Shown piece after piece: positions 48,642-56,530 of a DNA stretch of 64,000 nucleotides; the first letter of the stretch is position 1; every line of letters starts with the position of its first letter. The DNA is taken from assembly GCF_008274825.1 (NCBI RefSeq), contig NZ_CP030848.1, forward strand, positions 744,001 through 808,000, read 5' to 3'. The notes under the pieces are model-generated. The model saw nothing but the letters and a program-made list of their open reading frames with translations, was not told the origin of the DNA and searched no databases. This DNA comes from Sphingobacterium hotanense. GTDB lineage: Bacteria > Bacteroidota > Bacteroidia > Sphingobacteriales > Sphingobacteriaceae. Position numbers and translations under genes: made by a program.

Positions 48642-48649
48642 TAATTTTG
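48642..48649 (+). promoter_or_regulatory. -7 box of the GH109-type gene
   Basis: TAATTTTG matches the consensus. The spacer region holds an inverted repeat (AGGGGGA 48621-48627 with TCCCCCT 48635-48641), which could be an operator overlapping the promoter. Only TTTT (48617-48620) stands at the -33 position. Confidence 0.5.
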
Positions 48650-48693
48650 TAAACCCAAGATTTTGTAAATTAGATCTTATTTAAATATTTACC

Positions 48694-50106
48694 ATGAATA
48701 ATTCGCGTAGAGATTTCTTGAAGAAGGCTGGCCTGTTATCGAGTGTTGCGATAACTCTACCGTCTTTGCAAAACGAAGTGTTTGCTTCCCAAAACTTTAA
48801 TATGTCGGGCTTTGCAGCTCCGAAAATTGATAAAGTAAAGGTCGCAATTATTGGATTAGGAATGCGTGGTCCCGGTGCTGTGGATCGTATTTCATATATT
48901 GAAGGTGCAGAGATTGTTGCATTATGTGACAGACATGCAGACCGTGTAACCAAGGCTCAAACAATCTTAACCAAAAAAGGTCTTAAAGAAGCGAAAGCTT
49001 ATTCAGGTGAAGATGGTTGGAAAACCATGCTGAAGAACGAAGAGTTAGATCTAGTTTATATCTGTACACCATGGGAATACCATGCTCCAATGGCTATTGA
49101 AGCAATGAAGTCGGGTGCTCATGCAGCAACTGAAGTTCCAATTGGTTTAACAATCTCGGAGATTTGGGAAGTTGTTAAGACATCAGAAGCAACTAAGAAG
49201 CACTGTATGATGTTGGAGAACTGTTGTTATGATTTCTTCGAAATGTTGACTCTTAATATGGCTCGTCAGGGCATGTTCGGTGAATTAGTACATGCAGAAG
49301 GCGCTTATATCCACGATTTATTAGATCTTAACTTCAACAAAAACGGTTATGACAACATGTGGAGATTGCGTGAAAACATTAAGATGAATGGTAACTTATA
49401 TCCGACGCACGGTATTGGTCCAATCGCTCAATGTTTGAATATCAACTGTGGTGATAAAATGAATCATCTTGTTGCTATGCAATCTAACGACTTCATGATG
49501 GCTGATAAAGCGCGTGAATTGGCAGGTAAAGACTCATTCTTCCAAGAATTTGTTGGCAAACGCTACAGAGGAAATATGGATACTACCTTGATCAAAACAG
49601 AAAAAGGTAAAACGATGATGATCCAACATGATGTTACCTCACCTCGCCCTTATTCTCGTATCCACTTATTGAGCGGTACAAAAGGATTCGCACAGAAATA
49701 TCCTAAAGAGGGTATCGCATTCGGACACAGCTATATTAAGCCTGAGGAATTAAAAGCGTTATACGACCAATACACACCAGAGCTAGTGAAGTTCATCGGT
49801 GAACAAGCAAAACAAGTTGGTGGTCATGGTGGTATGGACTTTATGATGGACTGGCGTTTAATTGACTGTTTAAGAAATGGTCTTCCATTGGATCAAACAG
49901 TATATGACGGTGCATCTTGGAGTGCAGTGGTTCCTTTGAGCGTTCAGTCGGTAGCAAAAAACAGCAGAACGGTGGATATCCCTGACTTCACTAGAGGTAA
50001 TTGGAAAACCAATAAACCTCATGATATGACTTTAAACGGTGGTGGTAACACTGGAATCCGTGCTAAAGTAGAATCTAAAAAAGATGTTCAGTTGAATGTT
50101 CAGTAA
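48694..50106 (+). CDS. Gfo/Idh/MocA-fold protein, glycoside hydrolase family 109 type
   Basis: A 470-residue protein with a Tat-type signal (NNSRRDFLKKAG) and a Rossmann NAD-binding domain (KVKVAIIGLGMRGPGAVDRISYIEGAEIVALCD). Conserved blocks (HCMMLENCCYDFFEMLTLNMARQG, GAYIHDLLDLNF, LYPTHGIGPIAQCLNINCGDKM, HDVTSPRPYSRIHLLSGTKG) match GH109 enzymes, in which NAD-dependent chemistry cleaves alpha-N-acetylgalactosaminides. A periplasmic enzyme folded with its cofactor before Tat export is expected. Exact substrate is uncertain. A strong terminator follows. Confidence 0.88.
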   Translation: MNNSRRDFLKKAGLLSSVAITLPSLQNEVFASQNFNMSGFAAPKIDKVKVAIIGLGMRGPGAVDRISYIEGAEIVALCDRHADRVTKAQTILTKKGLKEAKAYSGEDGWKTMLKNEELDLVYICTPWEYHAPMAIEAMKSGAHAATEVPIGLTISEIWEVVKTSEATKKHCMMLENCCYDFFEMLTLNMARQGMFGELVHAEGAYIHDLLDLNFNKNGYDNMWRLRENIKMNGNLYPTHGIGPIAQCLNINCGDKMNHLVAMQSNDFMMADKARELAGKDSFFQEFVGKRYRGNMDTTLIKTEKGKTMMIQHDVTSPRPYSRIHLLSGTKGFAQKYPKEGIAFGHSYIKPEELKALYDQYTPELVKFIGEQAKQVGGHGGMDFMMDWRLIDCLRNGLPLDQTVYDGASWSAVVPLSVQSVAKNSRTVDIPDFTRGNWKTNKPHDMTLNGGGNTGIRAKVESKKDVQLNVQ

Positions 50107-50108
50107 GA

Positions 50109-50143
50109 ATAGATATTAGATTAAAGATATTAGACATTAGAGT
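50109..50143 (+). repeat. TAG-tract repeat, forward
   Basis: A tract of the TAGATATTAGA / GATATTAGACATTAGAG type starts 3 nt after the GH109-type stop codon. No reverse partner is seen; the terminator comes next. Confidence 0.75.
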
Positions 50144-50194
50144 AGGAATTCCTAATCATAGGTCATATAGCTTGTAGAATCTGAAAGAATATAG

Positions 50195-50230
50195 AGGGGT
50201 TTTCCAATTTTTTGGAAAACCCCTTTTTTT
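50195..50230 (+). terminator. Terminator of the GH109-type gene
   Basis: Perfect 13-bp stem AGGGGTTTTCCAA / TTGGAAAACCCCT with a T4 loop and a T-run to 50230. Confidence 0.93.
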
Positions 50231-50315
50231 CTGAAAGTGTCTGTTTTTAGAGGCCATCAAGAATTATCATTCCGGTTGGTATTTCAATGGAAACATGAAA
50301 GTTTTTGTGCAAATA
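50230..50315 (+). repeat. Conserved ~85-bp element, copy A
   Basis: Aligns without gaps to copy B (57451-57535) at about three positions in four, including TCTGAAA-TGTCTGTT, CAAGAA, TTCC-GTTG, TTTCAAT and ATGAAAGT. It begins at the end of a terminator T-run and lies 129 nt before the next gene. Confidence 0.7.
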
Positions 50316-50408
50316 CTATTTTTACTTTATGTTTGGGCTAATTCATCCCGTAAGTAAGAAATGCTACTAAATTGGTAGACTATTTCTTTCAATTCTCAAA
50401 AAGCCTAC

Positions 50409-50416
50409 TATATTTG
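50409..50416 (+). promoter_or_regulatory. -7 box of the formylglycine-generating enzyme gene
   Basis: TATATTTG matches TAnnTTTG and lies 28 nt before the start at 50444. No good -33 element is seen at the normal distance. Confidence 0.4.
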
Positions 50417-50443
50417 TATTATTACCAGCAAAAGCCTCCATCT

Positions 50444-51499
50444 ATGCGAAAACTTATCTTTACTACCTTAATTGCTTCGGCTTCTATATTGCCAGGATTT
50501 GCTCAGCAGGCCACTGCCGTGGATTCCTCGCAGATGCTATGTCATGCTGAGGCGGTACCGTCTCGTGCGACTGCGATTATGAAAGCAAATGTTGCACAAC
50601 AGGGAAAAGATACGGTCAAGATGGTTTACATAAAAGGAGGAACCTTTCAGATGGGGTCTTCAAATTTCACCGATGCAAAGCCTATTCACGAAGTGACGCT
50701 GTCACCGTTCTATATGGATGAGCATGAAGTCACGAATGATCAATATGCCGCGTTTGTAAAGGCTACAGGATATATCACGGTAGCAGAACGGCCTTTAGAT
50801 CCAAAAGAATTTCCGAATGTAGATCCCAAGTTACTCGTTCCGGGGTCGGCAGTGTTCAAAGCGCCAAATCAGGTGCAGGGGATGCAGAACCACCTTCAGT
50901 GGTGGGATTATGTCCCGGGGGCAAATTGGCGTCATCCTGAAGGTCCAGAAAGCACGATAGAAGGAAAAGGCGATCATCCTGTCACCCAACTAGCTTACGA
51001 AGATGCTGAAGCATATGCGAAATGGGCAGGGAAGAGATTGCCAACCGAAGCCGAATGGGAATTCGCAGCCAAAGAGGGAAGACATACGGATGAAACCTAT
51101 TATTGGGGTAACGAGAAAACACCGCATGGTGAATGGATGGCCAATATATTCCAAGGAACTTTCCCAACCAACAATAGCAAGGAAGACGGCTACGAATCAA
51201 CAGCTCCCGTTAAGCATTTCCCACCCAACCTTTACGGATTATATGATATGGAAGGAAACGTATGGGAGTGGTGCTCCGATTTTTATAGACCAGACTACTA
51301 CGCAAACAGTCCAAAAGAAAACCCGAAAGGTCCTGCAGAATCTTATGACCCCCAAGAACCCGGCGCCGTAAAACGCGTACAGCGTGGTGGCTCTTTTCTT
51401 TGCAACGATCAATACTGCGAACGCTATAAAGCCGGCAGCCGAGGAAAAGGAGAAGTAAACTCACCAACAAATAATGTTGGTTTTAGATGTGTGAAGTAG
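50444..51499 (+). CDS. Formylglycine-generating enzyme (sulfatase-modifying factor type)
   Basis: Oxidises the active-site Cys of type I sulfatases to formylglycine. The start at 50444 gives 351 residues with a signal peptide (MRKLIFTTLIASASILPGFAQ); an upstream frame extension to 50372 is not needed. The FGE-sulfatase domain (MVYIKGGTFQMGSS, HPVTQLAYEDAEAYAKWAGKRLPTEAEWEFA, LYGLYDMEGNVWEW, VQRGGSFLCNDQYC) is complete. Both copper-binding/catalytic Cys (C320 and C325) are present, unlike in many domain relatives. No sulfatase is adjacent, so its clients are elsewhere. Export before action on co-exported sulfatases is the expected arrangement. Confidence 0.9.
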   Translation: MRKLIFTTLIASASILPGFAQQATAVDSSQMLCHAEAVPSRATAIMKANVAQQGKDTVKMVYIKGGTFQMGSSNFTDAKPIHEVTLSPFYMDEHEVTNDQYAAFVKATGYITVAERPLDPKEFPNVDPKLLVPGSAVFKAPNQVQGMQNHLQWWDYVPGANWRHPEGPESTIEGKGDHPVTQLAYEDAEAYAKWAGKRLPTEAEWEFAAKEGRHTDETYYWGNEKTPHGEWMANIFQGTFPTNNSKEDGYESTAPVKHFPPNLYGLYDMEGNVWEWCSDFYRPDYYANSPKENPKGPAESYDPQEPGAVKRVQRGGSFLCNDQYCERYKAGSRGKGEVNSPTNNVGFRCVK

Positions 51500-51799
51500 A
51501 TATTAGACATTAGATATAAGAACCTGCAGCAGTGCCGATTTTTTTGCATTTTAAGAGGAAAGAGAGTTGTCTTTGAACCAAGAAAGGAAGGATTTTAGGA
51601 TATGCAGGATCCTGTTTATCTTTTCATCTTTCCTTTTCTGGTTCAAGACAAATTTTCCTTCCTTTCCTGATTCAAGACAAATTTTCTTCTTTTCCTGGTT
51701 CAAGACAACCAACATTCTAAATCTCTCCCCTTAAAACATAAAAAAAACCTGCACTGCTGCAGGTTCTTATATCTAATGTCTAAAATCTAATATCTAAAT
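51498..51799. repeat. Composite repeat region between the FGE gene and carB
   Basis: The 300 nt hold an inverted pair of modules. At 51498-51555 (plus) a TAG tract runs into AAGAACCTGCAGCAGTGC and a T-run. At about 51735-51799 (minus) the same order occurs with over 30 identical nt. Between them lie GGAAAGGAAGG units: forward 51573-51612, reverse 51609-51648, and decayed reverse half-units near 51656-51676 and 51689-51706. The forward tract includes the FGE stop codon and the reverse tract touches the carB stop. No gene is visible. Confidence 0.8.
51741..51765 (-). terminator. Terminator of carB
   Basis: Hairpin AACCTGCA / TGCAGGTT with loop CTGC, followed on the minus strand by seven T. It is part of the minus-strand copy of the repeat module. 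The plus-strand copy (near 51521) has a mutated right arm and probably no longer forms the stem. Confidence 0.85.
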
Positions 51800-54619
51800 C
51801 TACTGTGCATTTAAGAACATTGATTTTTGACTATACAATTCTCTAAAGTGAGGGTCGTTCAAATCTTTGATAAAACGAATTGCTTCACCAGTTGATTTCA
51901 TCTCAGGACCTAATTGTTTATCAACCTCAGGGAATTTTGAGAATGAGAATACTGGTTCTTTGATTGCGTATCCTTCTAACTTGCGAACGATGCTAAAGTC
52001 TTTCAGCTTGTTTTCACCTAACATGACTTTCGTAGCGATATTGATGTAAGGAACATCGTAAGCTTTCGCGATGAAAGGAACTGTACGTGATGCACGAGGA
52101 TTCGCTTCGATTACATATACGTTCTCATCTTTGATTGCAAATTGGATGTTCAATAAACCTCTTACGTTCAATGCTTTCGCTAATTTGATTGAATACTCTT
52201 CCATCTTTTGTTGAACGCCTTCCGATAGACTGAATGGAGGCAGTACCGCCGATGAGTCTCCCGAGTGGATACCTGCAGGCTCAATATGCTCCATCATACC
52301 GATGATGTGTACATCTTCACCATCACAGATAGAATCCGACTCTGCTTCTTCCGCTCTGTCTAAGAAGTGGTCAATTAAGATCTGGTTTCCTGGAAGGCTC
52401 TTCAATAGGTTAACTACTGCTTTTTCCAAGTCCTCATCGTTGATCACAATGCTCATCCCTTGTCCACCCAACACATAGGAAGGACGTACTAAAACCGGGT
52501 AACCAACTTCGTTTGCCACTTTCAATGCTTCCTCAGCATTCGTAGCAACACCATATTTAGGATAAGGAATTTCTAACTCTTTCAATAAATCAGAGAAACG
52601 ACCGCGATCTTCCGCTAAGTCCATATTCTCGAATGAAGTACCGATGATTTTCACACCTAAAGCTTCTAAGCGCTCAGCCATCTTCAATGCCGTCTGACCA
52701 CCTAACTGTACGATTACACCTTCCGGTTTTTCTAGTTCGATAATCTCGCGAACATGCTCCCAGAATACAGGCTCGAAGTATAACTTATCGGCCATGTTAA
52801 AGTCGGTAGAAACCGTTTCAGGGTTACAGTTAACCATGATTGCTTCGTACCCACATTCTTTTGCAGCTAATAATCCGTGTACACATGAGTAATCGAATTC
52901 GATACCTTGACCGATGCGGTTAGGACCTGAACCCAATACGATGATTTTCTTGCGATCAGAAACGATAGATTCGTTCTCATCTTCGAAAGTCGAGTAGTAG
53001 TAAGGCGTGTGTGCAGGGAATTCTGCCGCACATGTATCAACCATTTTATAAACACGACTTATACCTAATTCTTTACGACGGTCATAAACCTCATCTTCCG
53101 TCACATTCCCCAACAACCATGAAATTTGGTAATCAGAATATCCTTTTTGTTTCAAGGTCATGAAGAAATCACGAGGGATATTGTTCAATTGGTAGCGACG
53201 TAGTTCACCCTCCAATTGTACTAATTCTTGAATCTGTACCAAGAACCACTTGTCGATAAGCGTTGCTTTACGAATAGATTCCAATGGAACACCTAGTTCG
53301 AAAGCATCTTTAATATGGAAAAGACGATCAGCACTTGGATGCTCCAAGCTGTACATGATCTCTTCTAAATTTCTAGATTGACGACCATCAGCACCTAGAC
53401 CTGCACGGCCAGTTTCTAATGATTGTGCTGCTTTTTGAAGCGCTTCGATGAACGTACGGCCGATTGCCATAACCTCGCCAACAGCTTTCATCTGCAGACC
53501 TAATTCTTTATTTGCACCTTTGAATTTATCAAAGTTGAAACGAGGAACTTTCACGATTACATAGTCTAACGTCGGCTCGAAATAAGCAGAGGTAGTCTTT
53601 GTAATTTGATTTTGAAGCTCGTCTAAGTTATAACCGATAGCTAATTTCGCAGCGATTTTCGCAATGGGGTAACCTGTTGCTTTTGATGCTAATGCTGAAG
53701 AACGAGATACACGAGGGTTGATTTCGATCGCGATGATTTCTTCATTCTCGGGATTCACTGAGAACTGAACGTTACAACCTCCAGCGAAGTTACCGATCGA
53801 GCGCATCATCTTAATTGCTTGATTACGCATATCTTGGTAGCACTTATCAGAAAGCGTCATTCCTGGTGCTACTGTGATCGAGTCACCCGTGTGGATACCC
53901 ATTGGGTCAAAGTTCTCAATAGTACAGATAATGATTACGTTATCGTTTGTATCACGCAACAATTCTAGCTCAAATTCTTTCCAACCTAAAACCGCTTGCT
54001 CAACCAATACTTCGTGTGTTGGCGAAGCATGAAGACCACGATTTAAAGCCGCGTCAAAATCTTCTTTCTTATGTACGAACCCACCTCCGGTTCCAGCCAA
54101 TGTATAAGAAGGACGGATAACCAATGGGAAACCAATGATTTGTGCCGCTTCTTTACCTTCTAAGAAAGAGTTAGCGATTTTTGAAGTCGCAACCCCAACG
54201 CCGATGTCGATCATTAATTGACGGAATTCCTCGCGGTTTTCTGTTTTTTCAATCGCTGCAACATCAACACCGATTACTTTCACGTTGTACTTGTCCCAAA
54301 TACCGCGGTTTGATGCTTCAATACACAAGTTCAAAGCTGTCTGTCCACCCATTGTAGGTAAAACAGCATCGATTTGACGCTCTTGAAGAATCTGCTCAAT
54401 ACTTTCGCATGTTAATGGAAGTAGGTAAACATGATCCGCTACAACATTATCAGTCATGATTGTTGCAGGGTTAGAGTTGATGATGGAAACTGAAATACCC
54501 TCTTCTTTTAAAGATAAGGCTGCTTGAGATCCTGAGTAATCAAATTCACAGGCTTGACCGATGACAATAGGTCCAGATCCAATGATTAATACCGAATTAA
54601 TGGAGGTGTTTCTAGGCAT
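51800..54619 (-). CDS. carB: Carbamoyl-phosphate synthase large chain, short form
   Basis: Forms carbamoyl phosphate from bicarbonate, ATP and ammonia, feeding pyrimidine and arginine synthesis. Two homologous CPSase halves are present, each with a pre-ATP-grasp and ATP-grasp domain (SVLIIGSGPIVIGQACEFDYSG; KIIVLGSGPNRIGQGIEFDYSC). The protein has 939 residues, while E. coli CarB has 1,073. It ends just after GPEMKSTGEAIRF, where the C-terminal MGS-like regulatory domain would begin, so the allosteric domain that binds UMP, IMP and ornithine in E. coli is missing. The stop is clean, and a terminator follows. carA is not in this window. A structured leader lies upstream. Confidence 0.95.
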   Translation of the reverse strand: MPRNTSINSVLIIGSGPIVIGQACEFDYSGSQAALSLKEEGISVSIINSNPATIMTDNVVADHVYLLPLTCESIEQILQERQIDAVLPTMGGQTALNLCIEASNRGIWDKYNVKVIGVDVAAIEKTENREEFRQLMIDIGVGVATSKIANSFLEGKEAAQIIGFPLVIRPSYTLAGTGGGFVHKKEDFDAALNRGLHASPTHEVLVEQAVLGWKEFELELLRDTNDNVIIICTIENFDPMGIHTGDSITVAPGMTLSDKCYQDMRNQAIKMMRSIGNFAGGCNVQFSVNPENEEIIAIEINPRVSRSSALASKATGYPIAKIAAKLAIGYNLDELQNQITKTTSAYFEPTLDYVIVKVPRFNFDKFKGANKELGLQMKAVGEVMAIGRTFIEALQKAAQSLETGRAGLGADGRQSRNLEEIMYSLEHPSADRLFHIKDAFELGVPLESIRKATLIDKWFLVQIQELVQLEGELRRYQLNNIPRDFFMTLKQKGYSDYQISWLLGNVTEDEVYDRRKELGISRVYKMVDTCAAEFPAHTPYYYSTFEDENESIVSDRKKIIVLGSGPNRIGQGIEFDYSCVHGLLAAKECGYEAIMVNCNPETVSTDFNMADKLYFEPVFWEHVREIIELEKPEGVIVQLGGQTALKMAERLEALGVKIIGTSFENMDLAEDRGRFSDLLKELEIPYPKYGVATNAEEALKVANEVGYPVLVRPSYVLGGQGMSIVINDEDLEKAVVNLLKSLPGNQILIDHFLDRAEEAESDSICDGEDVHIIGMMEHIEPAGIHSGDSSAVLPPFSLSEGVQQKMEEYSIKLAKALNVRGLLNIQFAIKDENVYVIEANPRASRTVPFIAKAYDVPYINIATKVMLGENKLKDFSIVRKLEGYAIKEPVFSFSKFPEVDKQLGPEMKSTGEAIRFIKDLNDPHFRELYSQKSMFLNAQ

Positions 54620-54656
54620 TATTATTTATTTCAATTGTTAAATACAAAAACTGTTG

Positions 54657-54727
54657 CCGACAAAACAGACAAGGAAATGTCTGATAGAAAGAGGGAATTC
54701 CGACTGCTTTGTCGGAGTGCAAAGTTA
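54657..54727 (-). promoter_or_regulatory. carB -7 box and structured leader
   Basis: TAACTTTG (54727-54720, minus strand) predicts a ~95-nt leader. In it, 54704-54715 can pair with 54657-54668 over 12 bp (one G-U), enclosing hairpin CAGACA / TGTCTG (54666-54671 with 54678-54683). A short CCGAC/GTCGG hairpin at the 5' side uses the same bases as the long stem. The alternatives are partly exclusive, as in an RNA switch. No leader peptide is seen. Confidence 0.4.
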
Positions 54728-54866
54728 CATTTTTTATTTTAATAATGAACGAATATTTGTTGAGAATTTTACTTTATCCAGACCCTCGCTCCATAACGCC
54801 CATCTAACACAATTCTACGCAACAAAAGGGAGAATGCTTCGTGTCATACCCCTTTCAAACCCAATG

Positions 54867-54886
54867 AATAGTAGTTAGTATTTAGT
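54867..54886 (+). repeat. TAG tract interrupted by the insertion element, left part
   Basis: ATAGTAGTTAGTATTTAGT directly precedes the IS end. The same 17 nt (TAGTAGTTAGTATTTAG) resume immediately after the IS at 55921-55937. Confidence 0.8.
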
Positions 54887-54887
54887 A

Positions 54888-55920
54888 ATGCGAATTAAGG
54901 GTTGAAAATAGGCTTTATGAAACAGGCTGTTAATTTACCGAACACATGTACTAATAGTCCTTTGGTAGATCTGACCTTACTTGCGTTTTGTATCTGTGTT
55001 TTTTCATTTATCCAATTAAAAAAGGATTCGATTGGTTGTCTTACCCTAGATACTGCTCTTGAAAACAGATCATTATAAGCACGATCCCTGTTTTTTAAAC
55101 AATCCGGCTTTCCTTGGGTTTCCCTTATCGGGGTATACATAATTGATTTCTTTTCTTTATAAAACCACTCGAAGAATGGGGCGTCACGGTATATCTTGTC
55201 ACCAAAGAACGTCCTACCTGCGATGGATGCCCAATTCTCCTTAAATATGTTCAGGTCACTTTCAGATGCCTTGCTTATTACTATGCTTTCCGGACGAGGC
55301 AGCGTGGATTTGTTATAGCTGTTGAGCGCATGAAGTTTTAATCCAAAATACCAAAGCCTCTTCGTTGAGCAGAAGCTTTTATCCGTTATCTCCAGAGCTA
55401 CCTTTGCTCTTCTAGTCCCACTGCAGGTTATGATGGGCATAGAGTCCAGTAGGGAAAATTCTCTGGAGCACTCTTCTGGAGCAAAGTCCTCTATAACTGA
55501 CTGACAGAGAGATCTCAAAACATCAAAAAGGCGGTTGATACGGGTGTTGAATGCTACGTACGAAGTTAGCTTGGGAAACCAATCCATCAGATAATCCGAG
55601 GCGAATTTATGAATCTGCTTGATCCTTAGCCGCTGTTCCTCGTGCACACTGAATAAATAGATGGTCAAAACCTCCTGATCAGTAAAGTCAGGTTTGTTAT
55701 TGTTTGAAAATCGCTGACAGTAATATTGCAGTTCACTGTCATATTTATCACACACATACTGGTATAATTTTATTAATTTTAGAGCCTTGGCCTGATTGAT
55801 CATGTTCTTTTATAATGCTTAAGGAACATTATAAATATACTGATAATCAGGCTTTTATACAAGTTTTCAACCCTCTTTTTAAGAAGATTTTTCCAATATA
55901 TTTCAACCCTTAATTCGCAT
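54888..55920. mobile_element. IS982-family insertion sequence, complete
   Basis: A 1,033-bp element with perfect 20-bp terminal inverted repeats (54888-54907, ATGCGAATTAAGGGTTGAAA, and its complement 55901-55920). It carries one full-length transposase gene. Flanks share TAGTA directly at both ends, a 5-bp target duplication, although the surrounding TAG tract is itself repetitive, so the exact length is ambiguous (3-5 bp). The single ORF and the length of about 1 kb fit IS982. It looks recent and potentially active: ends and gene are intact. Confidence 0.9.
54895..55803 (-). CDS. IS982-family transposase
   Basis: A 302-residue DDE transposase without frameshift. Acidic residues that may form the catalytic site lie in SLLDSMPIITC, in TFFGDKIYRD and near AVSRVRQPIESFFNWINEK, the last being the conserved C-terminal block with the third acidic residue. 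The start (MINQAKALKLIKLYQYVCDKY) is at 55803 and the stop overlaps the left inverted repeat. Codon use is similar to the host, so origin within Bacteroidota is likely. Confidence 0.92.
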   Translation of the reverse strand: MINQAKALKLIKLYQYVCDKYDSELQYYCQRFSNNNKPDFTDQEVLTIYLFSVHEEQRLRIKQIHKFASDYLMDWFPKLTSYVAFNTRINRLFDVLRSLCQSVIEDFAPEECSREFSLLDSMPIITCSGTRRAKVALEITDKSFCSTKRLWYFGLKLHALNSYNKSTLPRPESIVISKASESDLNIFKENWASIAGRTFFGDKIYRDAPFFEWFYKEKKSIMYTPIRETQGKPDCLKNRDRAYNDLFSRAVSRVRQPIESFFNWINEKTQIQNASKVRSTKGLLVHVFGKLTACFIKPIFNP

Positions 55921-55977
55921 TAGTAGTTAGTATTTAGACCTAGGGCCGCTATGGATGTGGGACATTATACTTTGTTT
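55921..55977 (+). repeat. TAG tract interrupted by the insertion element, right part
   Basis: The tract TAGTAGTTAGTATTTAG continues after the IS and ends with ACCTAGGGCC. This is the same outer boundary (CCTAGGTCTA on the other strand) as the tract in the rRNA spacer. Confidence 0.75.
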
Positions 55978-56392
55978 TGAACCAGGAAAGGAAGGATATA
56001 AGGATTGTCAGGATCCTGTTCATACTTGCATCCTTTCTTTCCTGGTTCAAGACAATACCTTATAAAATAAGCTGTACCCGATCCTGTTCATCGTTGCATC
56101 CTTTCTTTCCTGGTTCAGAACAATACCCTATCAAATAAGCTGTACCCGATCCTGTTCATCTTTACATCCTTCCTTTCCAGGTTCAAGATAACACCCTATC
56201 AAATAAGCTGTACCCGATCCTGTTCATCCTTGCCTCCTTCCTTTCCTGGTTCAAGACAATACCTTATAAAATAAGGCGTACTGATCCTGTTCATCGTTGC
56301 ATCCTTCCTTTCCTGGTTCAGAAAAAAGTTAAAGGAGAAAATGCTGGCTGTCTTGAACCAAGAAAGGAAGGATATAAGGATGAGCAGGATTC
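55978..56392. repeat. 68-bp tandem array of GGAAAGGAAGG palindrome units
   Basis: A forward arm at 55978-56014 meets the first reverse unit at a GGATCC centre. Reverse units then repeat: ATCCTGTTCA starts at 56013, 56081, 56149, 56217 and 56284 (spacing 68, 68, 68, 67). Each unit is a ~36-nt core ending in CTTTCCTGGTTCA plus a ~32-nt linker (CAATACC...AAATAAGCTGTACCC). A forward unit at 56353-56392 closes the array, so the outermost units are inverted. The linkers are nearly identical to each other, which separates it from a CRISPR. Confidence 0.9.
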
Positions 56393-56393
56393 G

Positions 56394-56511
56394 GTCTAAT
56401 GTCTTAAATCTTATTTCTAAAATCTAACTACAGGAAAGGAATGATTTTAGGATTGTCAGGATCTGGTCTAATATCTGAAATCTTATATCTAATATATAAC
56501 TAATAAATTAA
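56394..56511 (-). repeat. TAG tracts and a GGAAAGG half-unit before lipA
   Basis: Reverse tracts at 56394-56429 and 56466-56511 flank a decayed forward unit (56432-56462, CAGGAAAGGAATGATTTTAG). The second tract ends 19 nt before the lipA start. Confidence 0.75.
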
Positions 56512-56518
56512 ATATGTT

Positions 56519-56526
56519 TACCTTTG
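56519..56526 (+). promoter_or_regulatory. -7 box of lipA, possible leaderless transcript
   Basis: TACCTTTG ends 4 nt before the ATG at 56531, so the start site would fall at the start codon. No TTG is present at the -33 position, where the TAG tract lies. Weak on its own. Confidence 0.35.
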
Positions 56527-56530
56527 TGCT

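Noticed and set aside
56012..56320. CRISPR-like periodicity (36-nt core, 32-nt spacer-sized linkers)
   Set aside because: The linkers are nearly identical to each other, the core occurs singly elsewhere in both orientations, and there are no cas genes. It is a tandem duplication of an intergenic palindrome.
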